Shown: piece by piece, positions 8,314 to 16,656 of the stretch | Numbering within the stretch: the stretch's first letter is position 1 | Layout of the letters: the number at the start of each line of letters is the position of its first letter | Source of the DNA: Nocardia rhizosphaerihabitans | GTDB taxonomy: Bacteria; Actinomycetota; Actinomycetes; Mycobacteriales; Mycobacteriaceae | Assembly (NCBI RefSeq): GCF_014646295.1 | Contig: NZ_BMNE01000001.1 | Coordinates: 992,001 to 1,056,000 of the forward strand | Reading direction: 5' to 3' | Length of the DNA: 64,000 nucleotides | Made by a program: the position numbers and the translations under genes | The notes under the pieces: model-generated | Databases searched by the model: none | Seen by the model: the letters and a program-made list of their open reading frames with translations, nothing else | Told to the model about the DNA's origin: nothing

Positions 8314-8916
8314 TCAGTCGTCGTCGACGCCGCGGGCGGCCAGCGCCTCGCCCATCGCGTCGGCCGTGCGCAATGCCCGCACCAGCACCGGCGTGACCAG
8401 CGCCGTCGCCGACCAGGAGACCCCGCGCGCCCGCCGCGCCTCGGCGACCTCGTGCACGATCTGCGCCAGCAGCGGAACACACCGGATGGCCAGGGCCAGC
8501 AGCAGACTCACCCGTTCGGGATTCACCCCGACGCGGCGCAGCGGTCCGAGCGCGCGCGTCAGCGCGTCGAGCATGTCGGTGACCCGGGTCGTCACCGTCA
8601 CCAGCGCCGCCAGCGCCACCGAGACGAGCAGCACGCCGCAGACGACGACCGCCCGCGCGGGCGAGGTGGTGAGCAGCTGGAACACCCCGATGATCAGCGT
8701 CATCCACAGCACCGGGCGCACCTGGGCCAGCGCCACCCGCCAGGAGATCCGCGCGAGCGCGAACAGGCAGCCCACGACGACCACGGCGCCCGCGACACCG
8801 AGCGAGCTGCGTACGAACACCGTCATCGCGACGATCGCGAGCACCAGCAGCGCGAGCTTCACGCCCGCGGGCAGCCGATGCAGCAGCGAGTCGCCGGGGC
8901 TGTAGAGACCGATCAT
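8314..8916 (-). CDS. bioN: ECF transporter transmembrane protein EcfT (BioN)
   Basis: A 200-residue membrane protein with four to five hydrophobic helices and two Ala-Arg-Gly coupling signatures (EARRARG and ALAARG) that dock onto the ATPase. The N-terminus MIGLYSPGDSLLHRLPAG is typical for EcfT of biotin systems. It is the last gene of the bioY-bioM-bioN operon and overlaps the ATPase gene by 4 bp (ATGA), which implies translational coupling. It links ATP hydrolysis by BioM to substrate release by BioY. Confidence 0.9.
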   Translation of the reverse strand: MIGLYSPGDSLLHRLPAGVKLALLVLAIVAMTVFVRSSLGVAGAVVVVGCLFALARISWRVALAQVRPVLWMTLIIGVFQLLTTSPARAVVVCGVLLVSVALAALVTVTTRVTDMLDALTRALGPLRRVGVNPERVSLLLALAIRCVPLLAQIVHEVAEARRARGVSWSATALVTPVLVRALRTADAMGEALAARGVDDD

Positions 8917-9593
8917 TCGACGAGTCGCCGATAGGCGCCGACGGCGTCGGCCGGCGTGCCGTCGAAGGCGACGGACCCGTTGTCCAGCACCACGACTCGA
9001 TCGAACCCGTCCAGCAGCGCGAGCTGATGGGTCACCACGATCACCTGCTGGTCGAGGGAGTTCAGCGCCTCCGACACCCGGCGGGCGTTGCGCAGGTCGA
9101 GCAGCGTGGTCGGCTCGTCGGCGACGATCACCTCGGGCTCGCGGATCAGCGCGGAGCCGATCGCGAGGAGTTGTTTCTGCCCGCCCGAGAGCAGGTGCGC
9201 CGGATGGTCGGCGTGCGCGCCGAGCCCGAAGCGGTCGAGCATCCGCGCCACCCTGGCCGCGATCTCGGTCCGGCTCAGGCCGCTGCGCCGCAGCGAGAAC
9301 GCCAGGTCCTCGGCGACGGTCGGCATCACGATCTGGGTGTCGGGATCGGTGAACACGAAGCCGACCTTGCGCCGGACCTGCGCGCCCTTGCGGGCAGCGT
9401 CGAGCCCGTCGACGGTGACGGTGCCCGACGCCGGTTTCAGCAGCCCGTTGAGCATCCGCGCCAGCGTCGACTTCCCTGATCCGTTGGCGCCGATGAGGCC
9501 GACGCGCCGTTCGGTGATCCGCAGGTCGATGTCGCGCAGCACGGTCCGGTCACCGAAGCGGTGGCCGACCGAGTCGAGGACGATCTCGCTCAC
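8913..9593 (-). CDS. bioM: ECF transporter ATPase (BioM)
   Basis: A 226-residue ABC ATPase with Walker A GANGSGKST near residue 35, signature LSGGQKQLLAIGSAL, Walker B VIVADEPTTLLD and an H-loop VVTHQLAL. Position between bioY and bioN identifies it as the energising subunit of the biotin importer. A single ATPase gene suggests a homodimer. It starts 18 bp downstream of bioY. Confidence 0.9.
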   Translation of the reverse strand: MSEIVLDSVGHRFGDRTVLRDIDLRITERRVGLIGANGSGKSTLARMLNGLLKPASGTVTVDGLDAARKGAQVRRKVGFVFTDPDTQIVMPTVAEDLAFSLRRSGLSRTEIAARVARMLDRFGLGAHADHPAHLLSGGQKQLLAIGSALIREPEVIVADEPTTLLDLRNARRVSEALNSLDQQVIVVTHQLALLDGFDRVVVLDNGSVAFDGTPADAVGAYRRLVE

Positions 9594-9611
9594 GACAGGT
9601 ACCGCACGCGT

Positions 9612-10205
9612 TCAGCCACGGATCAACCCCGGGTACGCGCGGTGCACACCCTTGGCGACGACCGTGGCGACGACCACCTTGGCCAGGTCGCCCGGCACGA
9701 ACGCGAAGTTGGCCGACACCGCGGCCCACAGCCCGAGATCGGTGCGGATCAGCAGCCCGGCGGTTCCGAACAGGTAGATGACCACGAGCCCGCCGAGGGC
9801 GTTGATCAGCAGGCCGAGCACGATCGGATACTTCGGCAGGATCGCGGCGGTCAGCGCGCCGATCACCAGCGTCGCGGGGATCCAGCCGATCAGATAGCCT
9901 GCGGTCGGCGAGGCCAGGGCTGTCAGGCCGGTGCGGCCACCGGAGAGCAGCGGAAGGCCGATCAGGGTCAGCGTGATGAAGACCGCGACCGCGGCCGTGC
10001 CCTTGCGCGCGCCGAGGATCGCGCCGGTGAGGATCACCCCGAGAGTCTGCAGCGTGATCGGCACGCCGCTGAACCCGACGGTGATCGCGCCCGGCAGACC
10101 AAGGGCGGCGATCAGCGCCGCGAAGACCGCGATCTGCGCCATGTCCCTGGCGGCGAAACCGAGTGCCGGCTTCGGGGACTTCTCGACATCGGGCACGGCA
10201 AACAT
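9612..10205 (-). CDS. bioY: Biotin transporter S-component BioY
   Basis: A 197-residue protein with six hydrophobic segments and the BioY signature: FSGVPITLQTLGV, GLPLLSGGRTGL, SPTAGYLIGW, and a C-terminal VPGDLAKVVVA. It binds biotin in the membrane. It is the promoter-proximal gene of bioY-bioM-bioN and is preceded at 10220 by a BioQ-like palindrome, which suggests derepression when biotin is scarce. Confidence 0.92.
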   Translation of the reverse strand: MFAVPDVEKSPKPALGFAARDMAQIAVFAALIAALGLPGAITVGFSGVPITLQTLGVILTGAILGARKGTAAVAVFITLTLIGLPLLSGGRTGLTALASPTAGYLIGWIPATLVIGALTAAILPKYPIVLGLLINALGGLVVIYLFGTAGLLIRTDLGLWAAVSANFAFVPGDLAKVVVATVVAKGVHRAYPGLIRG

Positions 10206-10219
10206 CCTTCACAACGGAA

Positions 10220-10234
10220 TTGAACGACGTTCAA
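10220..10234. promoter_or_regulatory. BioQ-like operator upstream of bioY
   Basis: TTGAACGACGTTCAA is a perfect 6+3+6 palindrome 15 bp upstream of the bioY start. It matches the TGAAC-N3-GTT pattern recalled for the TetR-family biotin repressor BioQ of Corynebacteriales. No bioQ gene is in the window. Confidence 0.65.
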
Positions 10235-10365
10235 GGTAGCAGGTGGAGCACGAACATTTCGCCACGCCCGAAGATCGACTAGGATCCCAAGGTTGGGAGC
10301 TTCTCGGACGGCGTTCGCCGCACAACGGCATCGTGCCGACCCACTGTGGCCGAGGAAGGGCCATC

Positions 10366-11436
10366 ATGTCGATTGCGCTACAACGTTTTTCGAACTTGAT
10401 CGCCGCGATCTACAGCGCCGGCAACGACCCGGACCGATGGGACGGAGTGATCCGCGAGATCACCGACACCTTCGGGGCGGTACACGGCTTTTTGGTCATC
10501 GCAGAACCGGCAGGCGCACGGTGGGCGATCAAGACCTCGGGCAACGGCAGCTCCCCGGACCTGACTTCCTCGCTCGACCGGGTCGCCGAACACATGCAGC
10601 GCCTCCCCGCGGGATCGGCCACCACCAGTGACGAGCTGTTCGACCACACGAGCGCGAACGGCCTGACCAACAGCTTCCTGGCCCGGCTCACCGACGATCT
10701 GCCGCCCTCATGGATCTGTCTGACCATGCCCGACCACGGCGCGATCAACGGCCACTCGGCCGGGCTTGCCCTGCTGCGTGCGCTCGTTCCGCATCTGCGC
10801 GGGGCACTGCGCACCCAGTCCAGACTGGTCGAGCTGTCCCGGGAGCGGGCCTTGGCGCTCGCGACGCTGGAGCAGGCGCATTACGGAATCATGATCGTCA
10901 CCGCGGACGCGGCACTGGTGTTCGCCAACTCCATGGCCGGGCGCATCATCCGGCAGACCGACGGGCTGAGCGTGGATGCCTTCGGCCGGCTGCGGGCCAG
11001 GTCCTCGGCCACCCATGCGCGCCTGCGCGAGCTGATCGAACAGGCCGCGGAGTCACCGGACGGTGGCGGGAATGTCCCGGTCGCGCGCCCTTTCGACAAT
11101 CGGCCGCTGATCGTGCGGATCTCGCCGCTGGACGGCATTTCCGGAGACGGGGACGGTCAATGGCATCGGGCCGTTCTGCTGCTGGTCGCCGATCCGGACC
11201 GCGATCCCGAACCGGAACCGGAAGCGCTGCACGACCTCTACGGCCTGACCGAGGCGGAAACACTGGTGGCCATGGCGGTTCTGCGTGGCGACGGGTTGCC
11301 CGCCGTCGCCGATCAGCTCTCGGTCTCGGTATTCACCGCGCGCACGCATCTGCAGCATATTTTCGCCAAGACGAAAACACACCGGCAGGCCGAATTGGTC
11401 CGGTTGTTGTTGACCACCGCGATGTCGGCTCCGTAA
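10366..11436 (+). CDS. LuxR-family transcriptional regulator with PAS/GAF-like sensor region
   Basis: A regulator of 356 residues. The last 65 residues form a LuxR/GerE helix-turn-helix (LTEAETLVAMAVLRGD, then SVSVFTARTHLQHIFAKTKTHRQAELVRLL-type pattern split over positions about 295-350). The central part (ALEQAHYGIMIVTADAALVFAN-like, about residues 165-190) resembles a PAS fold, and the N-terminal 150 residues are a sensor-like region of unknown ligand. The open frame begins at 10243, but the ATG at 10366 has a strong AGGAAGGG 5 bp upstream and is chosen. It is monocistronic and converges with a secreted protease gene. Confidence 0.82.
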   Translation: MSIALQRFSNLIAAIYSAGNDPDRWDGVIREITDTFGAVHGFLVIAEPAGARWAIKTSGNGSSPDLTSSLDRVAEHMQRLPAGSATTSDELFDHTSANGLTNSFLARLTDDLPPSWICLTMPDHGAINGHSAGLALLRALVPHLRGALRTQSRLVELSRERALALATLEQAHYGIMIVTADAALVFANSMAGRIIRQTDGLSVDAFGRLRARSSATHARLRELIEQAAESPDGGGNVPVARPFDNRPLIVRISPLDGISGDGDGQWHRAVLLLVADPDRDPEPEPEALHDLYGLTEAETLVAMAVLRGDGLPAVADQLSVSVFTARTHLQHIFAKTKTHRQAELVRLLLTTAMSAP

Positions 11437-11446
11437 TTCCGGCGGA

Positions 11447-12106
11447 TCACATCGGATGGAATCCCGCGCCGATTCCGCCGCGCGCATTCACGTCTTGCAG
11501 AATCAGGGAGAAATTGGCGCCGACCTGTGGGCCGAGGCAGGGCACCGCGATGTAGCCGTTGACGATCGCGACCAGCGTCGATCCGACGACGACGGGTGCG
11601 CCGGAATCGCCGGAGATCACGCAGATCTGGGTCAAGGTCCAGGAGTTTCCGCCGAAGACATCCCCGTAGACCAGGCCACAGGTCTGTCCTGTTGTTCGCC
11701 CTTCCTTGCACGCGAACGCCGGGAACTGCGCGGGCAGACCGACACCGGTGATCGAGGTGGAGCCGACGCGGTTGACCGGGTTCACCGAGCCCGCGTCGAA
11801 ACCGATGACGGCGTAGTCGAGGTCGTTGCTCACGGAGGCGATCGTGCCGACCGACCCCGCCTCGGGATCGGCCTCGGCGGCCACCCCCATGCCCGCTCCG
11901 GCGGTGGCGCAGTGTCCGGCGGTGAAGCCGACCAGCCGACCGGCGCCGTCCCAGCCGATAGTCGAGAGTGTGCAGGTCGAGCCGTCGTCGAGGACGATGC
12001 CCGAGCCGCCACCGAGGGTCACCGGGGCGGCCGCCTGGGCCGTCCCCGCTGTTGCCCAAAGCATCAGGAGTGCGGCGGCGATGGCCCACCACCTACCCCA
12101 TGCCAC
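11447..12106 (-). CDS. Secreted chymotrypsin-fold (S1 family) serine protease
   Basis: A 219-residue secreted protein. Residues 1-27 are a signal peptide ending TAQA-A. The catalytic triad is H65 in FTAGHC, D97 in NDLDYAVIG and S168 in SGDSGAPV, with cysteine pairs for disulfides. No propeptide longer than a few residues is visible. The frame extends to an ATG at 12169, but a perfect hairpin covers codons there, whereas the GTG at 12106 has GGGAG 8 bp upstream and starts a perfect signal peptide. It lies downstream of a small secreted protein gene on the same strand. Confidence 0.85.
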   Translation of the reverse strand: MAWGRWWAIAAALLMLWATAGTAQAAAPVTLGGGSGIVLDDGSTCTLSTIGWDGAGRLVGFTAGHCATAGAGMGVAAEADPEAGSVGTIASVSNDLDYAVIGFDAGSVNPVNRVGSTSITGVGLPAQFPAFACKEGRTTGQTCGLVYGDVFGGNSWTLTQICVISGDSGAPVVVGSTLVAIVNGYIAVPCLGPQVGANFSLILQDVNARGGIGAGFHPM

Positions 12107-12111
12107 AGGGT

Positions 12112-12137
12112 CACTCCCGCACTGTCGTGCGGGAGTG
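12112..12137 (-). promoter_or_regulatory. Strong hairpin in the leader of the protease gene
   Basis: CACTCCCGCAC pairs perfectly with GTGCGGGAGTG around a 4-base loop (TGTC on the + strand). It sits between the stop of the small secreted protein gene (12177) and the protease start (12106). Its 3' arm contributes the GGGAG Shine-Dalgarno, so it may act as a partial terminator or a translation switch. Confidence 0.6.
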
Positions 12138-12176
12138 GCTCGATTACTCCTCGTTGTTGTTGTCGGCATCAGCGTG

Positions 12177-12419
12177 TCAGACCACGCACACCGGGTAGAG
12201 GAACGGAACCGTCACCAGGACCGGAAGACACCCCAAGAAGGCGAGGGGGATCGTGATGAACGGCGAGAGCACTACGGGCTCTACCTGAACGGGCACCGGT
12301 GCGACGGGGACGGGGGCAGGATCCGCCGCGGGTGCTGCGCCGGCTACGCCGGCACCGAGTGCGATCAGCGGCGCACAAGTGAGCACCGCGATGGTTGAAC
12401 GAACTTTGTACATAGCCAT
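12177..12419 (-). CDS. Small secreted or membrane-anchored protein of unknown function
   Basis: An 80-residue protein with a signal peptide (residues 1-28, ending VAGA-AP) followed by a Pro/Val-rich stretch (PAPVPVAPVPVQVEPVV) and a hydrophobic C-terminus with two cysteines. The C-terminus could insert in the membrane. I do not recognise the family. It is the first of two secreted-protein genes, with the protease behind it. Nothing in the sequence gives an activity. Confidence 0.6.
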   Translation of the reverse strand: MAMYKVRSTIAVLTCAPLIALGAGVAGAAPAADPAPVPVAPVPVQVEPVVLSPFITIPLAFLGCLPVLVTVPFLYPVCVV

Positions 12420-12543
12420 TCCTTAGACTGTCTGCACACTTGTCGTGCCGGGCCCGTGGCGGGACCGTCACCGTAATCAAGAACAGCACTCGCGGAGGCG
12501 AATAGCGTCGTTCGAACAGATGAAATCGTTAGTGCAGTTGAAA

Positions 12544-13452
12544 TCAGAAGGGTCGCTTCGATCGAATCACTGCCGCAAGGTATTCGTAATCCTCGGCCCG
12601 CGCCGAGGATCCGCGGTAGGCCAGACCGATGGTGCGCCCCGGCGCCGGATCTGCGAAGCGGGCGGTATCGAGAGTGCCGCGCGCGGTTTCGGTGGCCACG
12701 GCCATCTCCGGAATGAGGGTGACGCCGAGACCGCCTGCCACGCACTGCACCACCGTCGTCAGCGAGGCGGCGCGGGTGTCGCCGACCGCGCCGGGATGCA
12801 CCTCGGCGCTGCGGCACAACTCCAGGGTCTGATCGCGCAGGCAGTGACCCTCGTCCAGCAACAGCAGCGGCACGTCGGCCAGGACCGGCGCGGCCAGGTC
12901 GGTGCGCCCGGCCAATTCGTGCCCGCGCGGGGTGACGAGCACGAATTCCTCCGAGTAGAGCGGGACCTCGACGAGCCCCGGCGCTCCGGTCGGCAAAGCG
13001 AGCAGCGCGACGTCGAGCACGCCCGTACGCAGTCCGTCGAGCAGCCGGGAGGTCTGGTCCTCCACCACGTGCGGAACCAGACCGGGCAGTTTGCGGCGCA
13101 GTTCGGGCAGCAGCTCCGGCAGCACATACGGCGCGACGGTCGGGATGATGCCCAGACGCAGCACGCCGCCGAGGCCGTCACCGGTCGCCGAGGCCACGAA
13201 CCGGTCGGCGGCTTCCAGCGTCGCCATCGCCTGCGGCAGCAGGCGCATTCCGGCCGCGGTCACCAGCACCCGCCGCGTACTGCGCTCGATCAACTGGAGC
13301 CCCAGTCCGTTTTCCAGTGATACCAAGGCCTGCGATAACGTGGGTTGGCTCACAGTCAAACGCGCTGCGGCGGTGCCGAAATGCCGGTATTCGGCGATGG
13401 CCACGAACGCACGCAGCTGCGAGAGGGTTGGCTGATAAGTCTGATCAGTCAC
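12544..13452 (-). CDS. oxyR: Peroxide sensor OxyR (LysR family)
   Basis: A 302-residue LysR-type regulator: helix-turn-helix at residues 24-43 (HFGTAAARLTVSQPTLSQAL), then the substrate-binding-like domain. The redox pair is C204 in GHCLRDQ and C213 in LELC, the 9-residue spacing of E. coli C199/C208. It should form a disulfide with H2O2 and activate ahpC-ahpD, which is divergently transcribed 109 bp away. The gene is intact, unlike the decayed oxyR of M. tuberculosis. The start is GTG at 13452, matching the SDQ/TDQ-type N-terminus of mycobacterial OxyR. Confidence 0.95.
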   Translation of the reverse strand: MTDQTYQPTLSQLRAFVAIAEYRHFGTAAARLTVSQPTLSQALVSLENGLGLQLIERSTRRVLVTAAGMRLLPQAMATLEAADRFVASATGDGLGGVLRLGIIPTVAPYVLPELLPELRRKLPGLVPHVVEDQTSRLLDGLRTGVLDVALLALPTGAPGLVEVPLYSEEFVLVTPRGHELAGRTDLAAPVLADVPLLLLDEGHCLRDQTLELCRSAEVHPGAVGDTRAASLTTVVQCVAGGLGVTLIPEMAVATETARGTLDTARFADPAPGRTIGLAYRGSSARAEDYEYLAAVIRSKRPF

Positions 13453-13461
13453 GCCTATCAG
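13441..13461. promoter_or_regulatory. Candidate OxyR binding site between oxyR and ahpC
   Basis: CTGAT-N11-ATCAG is an inverted repeat of LysR type (T-N11-A) that overlaps the oxyR start and faces the ahpC promoter. The position would allow OxyR both to repress itself and to activate ahpC. The assignment is by pattern and position only. Confidence 0.5.
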
Positions 13462-13561
13462 TGTAGGGCAAGCAATCGGCTTTACCTTTCAGTACGCTTT
13501 CGGCAAGATCACCGACGAGCTCACACGATGAGCACCCACACCACGAATGAGGAGACGCGTA

Positions 13562-14149
13562 ATGGCTCTGCTGACCATCGGCGACCAGTTCCCGGCATAC
13601 AACCTCAAGGCCGTCATCGGAGGTGACCTGTCGAAGGTCGACGCGCAGCAGCCCGACGACTACTTCACCCAGATCACCAGCGACGACTACGCGGGCAAGT
13701 GGCGCGTGGTGTTCTTCTGGCCCAAGGACTTCACCTTCGTGTGCCCCACCGAGATCGCGGCGTTCGGCAAGCTGAACGACGAGTTCGCCGACCGCGACAC
13801 CCAGGTCCTCGGCGCCTCGGTCGACAACGAGTTCGTGCACTTCCAGTGGCGCGCCCAGCACGAGGATCTCAAGACCCTCCCCTTCCCGATGCTGTCGGAC
13901 CTCAAGCGTGAACTGGCCACCGCCACCGGCGTTCTCAACGCCGACGGTGTCGCCGATCGCGCCACCTTCATCGTCGACCCGAACAACGAGGTGCAGTTCG
14001 TCTCGGTGACCGCCGGTTCGGTCGGCCGCAATGTCGACGAGGTGCTGCGCGTGCTCGACGCCCTGCAGTCCGACGAGCTGTGCGCCTGCAACTGGAAGAA
14101 GGGCGACCCGACCATCAACGCGGGCGAGCTGCTCTCGGCCAGCGTCTGA
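13562..14149 (+). CDS. ahpC: Alkyl hydroperoxide reductase AhpC (peroxiredoxin)
   Basis: A 195-residue two-Cys peroxiredoxin. The peroxidatic cysteine is C61 in DFTFVCPTE; the C-terminal cysteines C174 and C176 in LCACNW give the three-Cys layout of mycobacterial AhpC. It reduces peroxides and peroxynitrite in the cytoplasm and is recycled by AhpD. The ATG at 13562 is 9 bp after GGAGACG; the frame upstream to 13547 is not needed. ahpD follows 13 bp later. Expression is probably OxyR-dependent. Confidence 0.96.
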   Translation: MALLTIGDQFPAYNLKAVIGGDLSKVDAQQPDDYFTQITSDDYAGKWRVVFFWPKDFTFVCPTEIAAFGKLNDEFADRDTQVLGASVDNEFVHFQWRAQHEDLKTLPFPMLSDLKRELATATGVLNADGVADRATFIVDPNNEVQFVSVTAGSVGRNVDEVLRVLDALQSDELCACNWKKGDPTINAGELLSASV

Positions 14150-14162
14150 AAAGGAGACTGTC

Positions 14163-14702
14163 ATGAGCATCGAGAACCTGAAGAACTCCCTTCCCGAGTA
14201 CGCCAAGGACCTCAAGCTCAACCTGTCCTCGCTGGCCCGCACCACGGTGCTCAACGAGCAGCAGCTGTGGGGCACCCTGCTGGCCTCGGCCGCCGCGACC
14301 CGCTCGGCGACCACGCTGCGCGAGATCGCCGAGGAAGCCGCCGATGTGCTGTCCGCCGAGGCCTACGAGGCCGCGCTGGGCGCCGCGTCGATCATGGGCA
14401 TGAACAACGTGTTCTACCGCGGTAAGGCGTTCCTGGACGGTCGCTACGACGACCTGCGCGCGGGCCTGCGGATGAACATCATCGGCAACCCTGGCGTCGA
14501 CAAGGCCGATTTCGAGCTGTGGTCGTTCGCGGTGTCCTCGATCAACGGCTGTGCCCACTGCCTGGAGGCGCACGAGAAGACGCTGCGCGAGGCCGGTGTG
14601 TCGCGCGAGGTGATCTTCGAGTCGCTGCGCGCGGCGGCCATCGTCGCCGGTGTCGGCCAGGCGGTGGCGTCCACCGAGGCGCTGGCGGCCGCTGCCGTCT
14701 GA
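14163..14702 (+). CDS. ahpD: Alkylhydroperoxidase AhpD
   Basis: A 179-residue all-helical AhpD. The active site [11 protein letters not shown] carries C130, H132, C133 and H137, with E118 upstream, as in the M. tuberculosis enzyme. It passes electrons from dihydrolipoamide-type carriers to AhpC and has weak peroxidase activity itself. AAAGGAGA lies 8 bp before the ATG. It ends the ahpC-ahpD operon and is followed by a terminator. Confidence 0.95.
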   Translation: MSIENLKNSLPEYAKDLKLNLSSLARTTVLNEQQLWGTLLASAAATRSATTLREIAEEAADVLSAEAYEAALGAASIMGMNNVFYRGKAFLDGRYDDLRAGLRMNIIGNPGVDKADFELWSFAVSSINGCAHCLEAHEKTLREAGVSREVIFESLRAAAIVAGVGQAVASTEALAAAAV

Positions 14703-14714
14703 TGCACCGTGTCG

Positions 14715-14760
14715 CCGCGGCCCCCGATCGGACTTCTCCGGTCGGGGGCCGCGGTCGTTT
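14715..14760 (+). terminator. Terminator of the ahpC-ahpD operon
   Basis: A 17-bp GC-rich stem (CCGCGGCCCCCGATCGG against its complement, one G-U pair) with a 6-base loop is followed by TCGTTT. It begins 13 bp after the ahpD stop. Confidence 0.85.
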
Positions 14761-14826
14761 CCCTAGGACACGACCGGGCTCGCGCGGTCCTGTCGGGCCC
14801 GTCAGCAGGCCGGTAGGCTCGCGATC

Positions 14827-15528
14827 ATGAACGCACACGAGGTGCCCGAAGCCCCGGATATCCAGGTCGAGGTCGTCAGAGTGTTCACCGACCCTGCCGG
14901 ACAGCTCGGCAACGCGCTCGGTATCGCCCGCGCGGGCGATGTCGTCGCGCTCGACAAGCAGGAGCTGGCCGCGCGCCTCGGCTTCAGCGAGACCACCATC
15001 GTCGAGGATCCCGTCGACGGTGTGGCCAGGATCCGCATCTTCACTCCCACCGTGGAACTGCCGTTCGCCGGCCACCCCAGCGTGGGCACCGCGTGGTGGC
15101 TGGCCCTGCAGCGCACTCCGGTGCACACCCTGCAGGAGCACGCGGGCCCGGTCGCGGTCGACCAGACCGACGGCATCACCTGGATCACCGCCCGCGCCGA
15201 GTGGGCGCCGGAATTCACCTTCCATCAACTGGATTCGGTCGAGGAGCTGGCGCTGCTGCGGCCCGACGACTTCACCGAGGGCCAGCACTTCTTCTGGGTG
15301 TGGACCGACGAAACGCGGGGGGCGCTGCGGTCACGGATGTTCGCGCCTGCGATGGGCATCGCCGAGGACGAGGCGACCGGGGCTGCCGCGGTCGCGCTCA
15401 CCGCGCAGCTGCGGCGCGGGCTGGTGGTGACCCAGGGTCAGGGTTCGCAGCTCTACACCGAATGGGATTCCGACGGCTGGGTGCGCCTGGGCGGCCGGGT
15501 CACCGAGGACCACGTGGTGGTGCTCTGA
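14827..15528 (+). CDS. PhzF family isomerase-like protein
   Basis: A 233-residue protein of the PhzF (diaminopimelate epimerase-fold) family. Typical motifs are VVRVFTD with QLGNALGI, the active-site glutamate in FSETTIVED, the ELPFAGHPSVGTAWWL segment, and DEATGAAAVAL near the C-terminus. PhzF relatives isomerise small acids; the substrate of this branch is unknown. It corresponds in position to Rv2716. The stop lies 2 bp from the convergent sigma-like gene. Confidence 0.85.
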   Translation: MNAHEVPEAPDIQVEVVRVFTDPAGQLGNALGIARAGDVVALDKQELAARLGFSETTIVEDPVDGVARIRIFTPTVELPFAGHPSVGTAWWLALQRTPVHTLQEHAGPVAVDQTDGITWITARAEWAPEFTFHQLDSVEELALLRPDDFTEGQHFFWVWTDETRGALRSRMFAPAMGIAEDEATGAAAVALTAQLRRGLVVTQGQGSQLYTEWDSDGWVRLGGRVTEDHVVVL

Positions 15529-15530
15529 GC

Positions 15531-16598
15531 TCAGGGTCCGAGCTGCCCGCCGAAGCGGCGCAGCCACGGCGGCCGGGTGGTCCAGTTTCCGCGCCGCGGC
15601 GCGGCGGTGCTCAGATCGGCGAGGATGCGGGTCTCCAGATGCCGCGGCGGGGTGCGCCGGTCGTCGACGGCCAGGCGGGCGAGCATGGCATGCACGCCGC
15701 GGACCCGGGCGGCGAACTGGGCGAGCCGGTGCGGGGCGATCGCGGCGAGCTTGCTCTCGATGTGGTGATATTCGAGCTCGGCGACCGCGTCCAGGGCGTA
15801 CGCGTCGGCGAGGGCCAGTATCGAGCCCGGCCGGCACCAGGTCTGGGTGCTGCCGACGCGGACGATCCGCTGCTCGGCGAGCCGTTCGACGCCCTCGGCG
15901 AGCAGCCGGGTGACGACGGGCAAGCGCAGGCCCAGTTCCCGGCTGATCGCCCGGTAGGTACGCCCGCCGTAGTAGGCGAGCACGAACACTTCGCAGTGAC
16001 TGTCGAGCGGATCGGCGAAGCCGAGGCGAGCCGAGGCCGCGAGCCAGGGCATGTCGTCGCCGTCGTGGCGGTCCAGCCGTAGCCGCTGCACCGCGAGCCG
16101 ATGGATCTGGGCGAGCAGCCACGTCTGGTCGGCGCTGAACACCGCGTCGTCGCGGCCCGCACACGAGGAGGCCGCCGGTGATTCGCCGGGATGCTCGGTG
16201 TCCGGTCCGGTCCGGGCACCGTCGCGGTCGTAGACGGCGTCGCGGCCGAAGGTGATGTCGGGCTCGGTCCCCAGGCGGGCAGCGAATGCCGAACGGCCCC
16301 ATGGTGTCCCGAGGTCGGGGACCGGCGGGGCATCGACGACCGGCGCCGTGGCCGCGCGGGTGGTAGCGCCGGTGTCGATCGGCCACGGCGCGGCACGCAG
16401 GCGCCGATATCCCTCGCGGACAACGTCTTCGGCCGATCCACGGCGATGCAGGACGCGCAGCGCGAGCCCGAAGGCGGCGGCGCCGGTGGCGCGGTACAGC
16501 TCACGCAGCGCGTCGCGATCGTCGGCGCCGGACGGGATCTCGGGATCGGGCAGCGCGACGCCACCCGGCGCCGGGTCGGGACCGCGCTGCCGGTTCAT
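15531..16598 (-). CDS. SigK-like sigma factor fused to an RskA-like anti-sigma domain
   Basis: A 355-residue protein (numbers here count from the upstream GTG at 16616, +6). Residues 36-75 match sigma region 2.1-2.3 of SigK (LYRATGAAAFGLALRVLHRR, then SAEDVVREGYRRL). A disordered insert of about 88 residues follows. Residues 164-183 (TWLLAQIHRLAVQRLRLDR) match region 2.4. Residues 205-249 match region 4, including LAYYGGRTYRAISREL. Residues 267-337 align without gaps, from memory, to the N-terminal domain of RskA: AYALDAV near the start, PPRHLETRILADL at the end. There is no zinc motif and no membrane helix. The ATG at 16598 has AGGAA 8 bp upstream. It lies downstream of a DUF5134-like membrane protein gene. 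Function as a working sigma factor is uncertain. Confidence 0.75.
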   Translation of the reverse strand: MNRQRGPDPAPGGVALPDPEIPSGADDRDALRELYRATGAAAFGLALRVLHRRGSAEDVVREGYRRLRAAPWPIDTGATTRAATAPVVDAPPVPDLGTPWGRSAFAARLGTEPDITFGRDAVYDRDGARTGPDTEHPGESPAASSCAGRDDAVFSADQTWLLAQIHRLAVQRLRLDRHDGDDMPWLAASARLGFADPLDSHCEVFVLAYYGGRTYRAISRELGLRLPVVTRLLAEGVERLAEQRIVRVGSTQTWCRPGSILALADAYALDAVAELEYHHIESKLAAIAPHRLAQFAARVRGVHAMLARLAVDDRRTPPRHLETRILADLSTAAPRRGNWTTRPPWLRRFGGQLGP

Positions 16599-16656
16599 CG
16601 TCGAATTCCTGTCCACACAACGGCAATTCGCAGCGCGAGCGGTTGTGGATCGGTAT

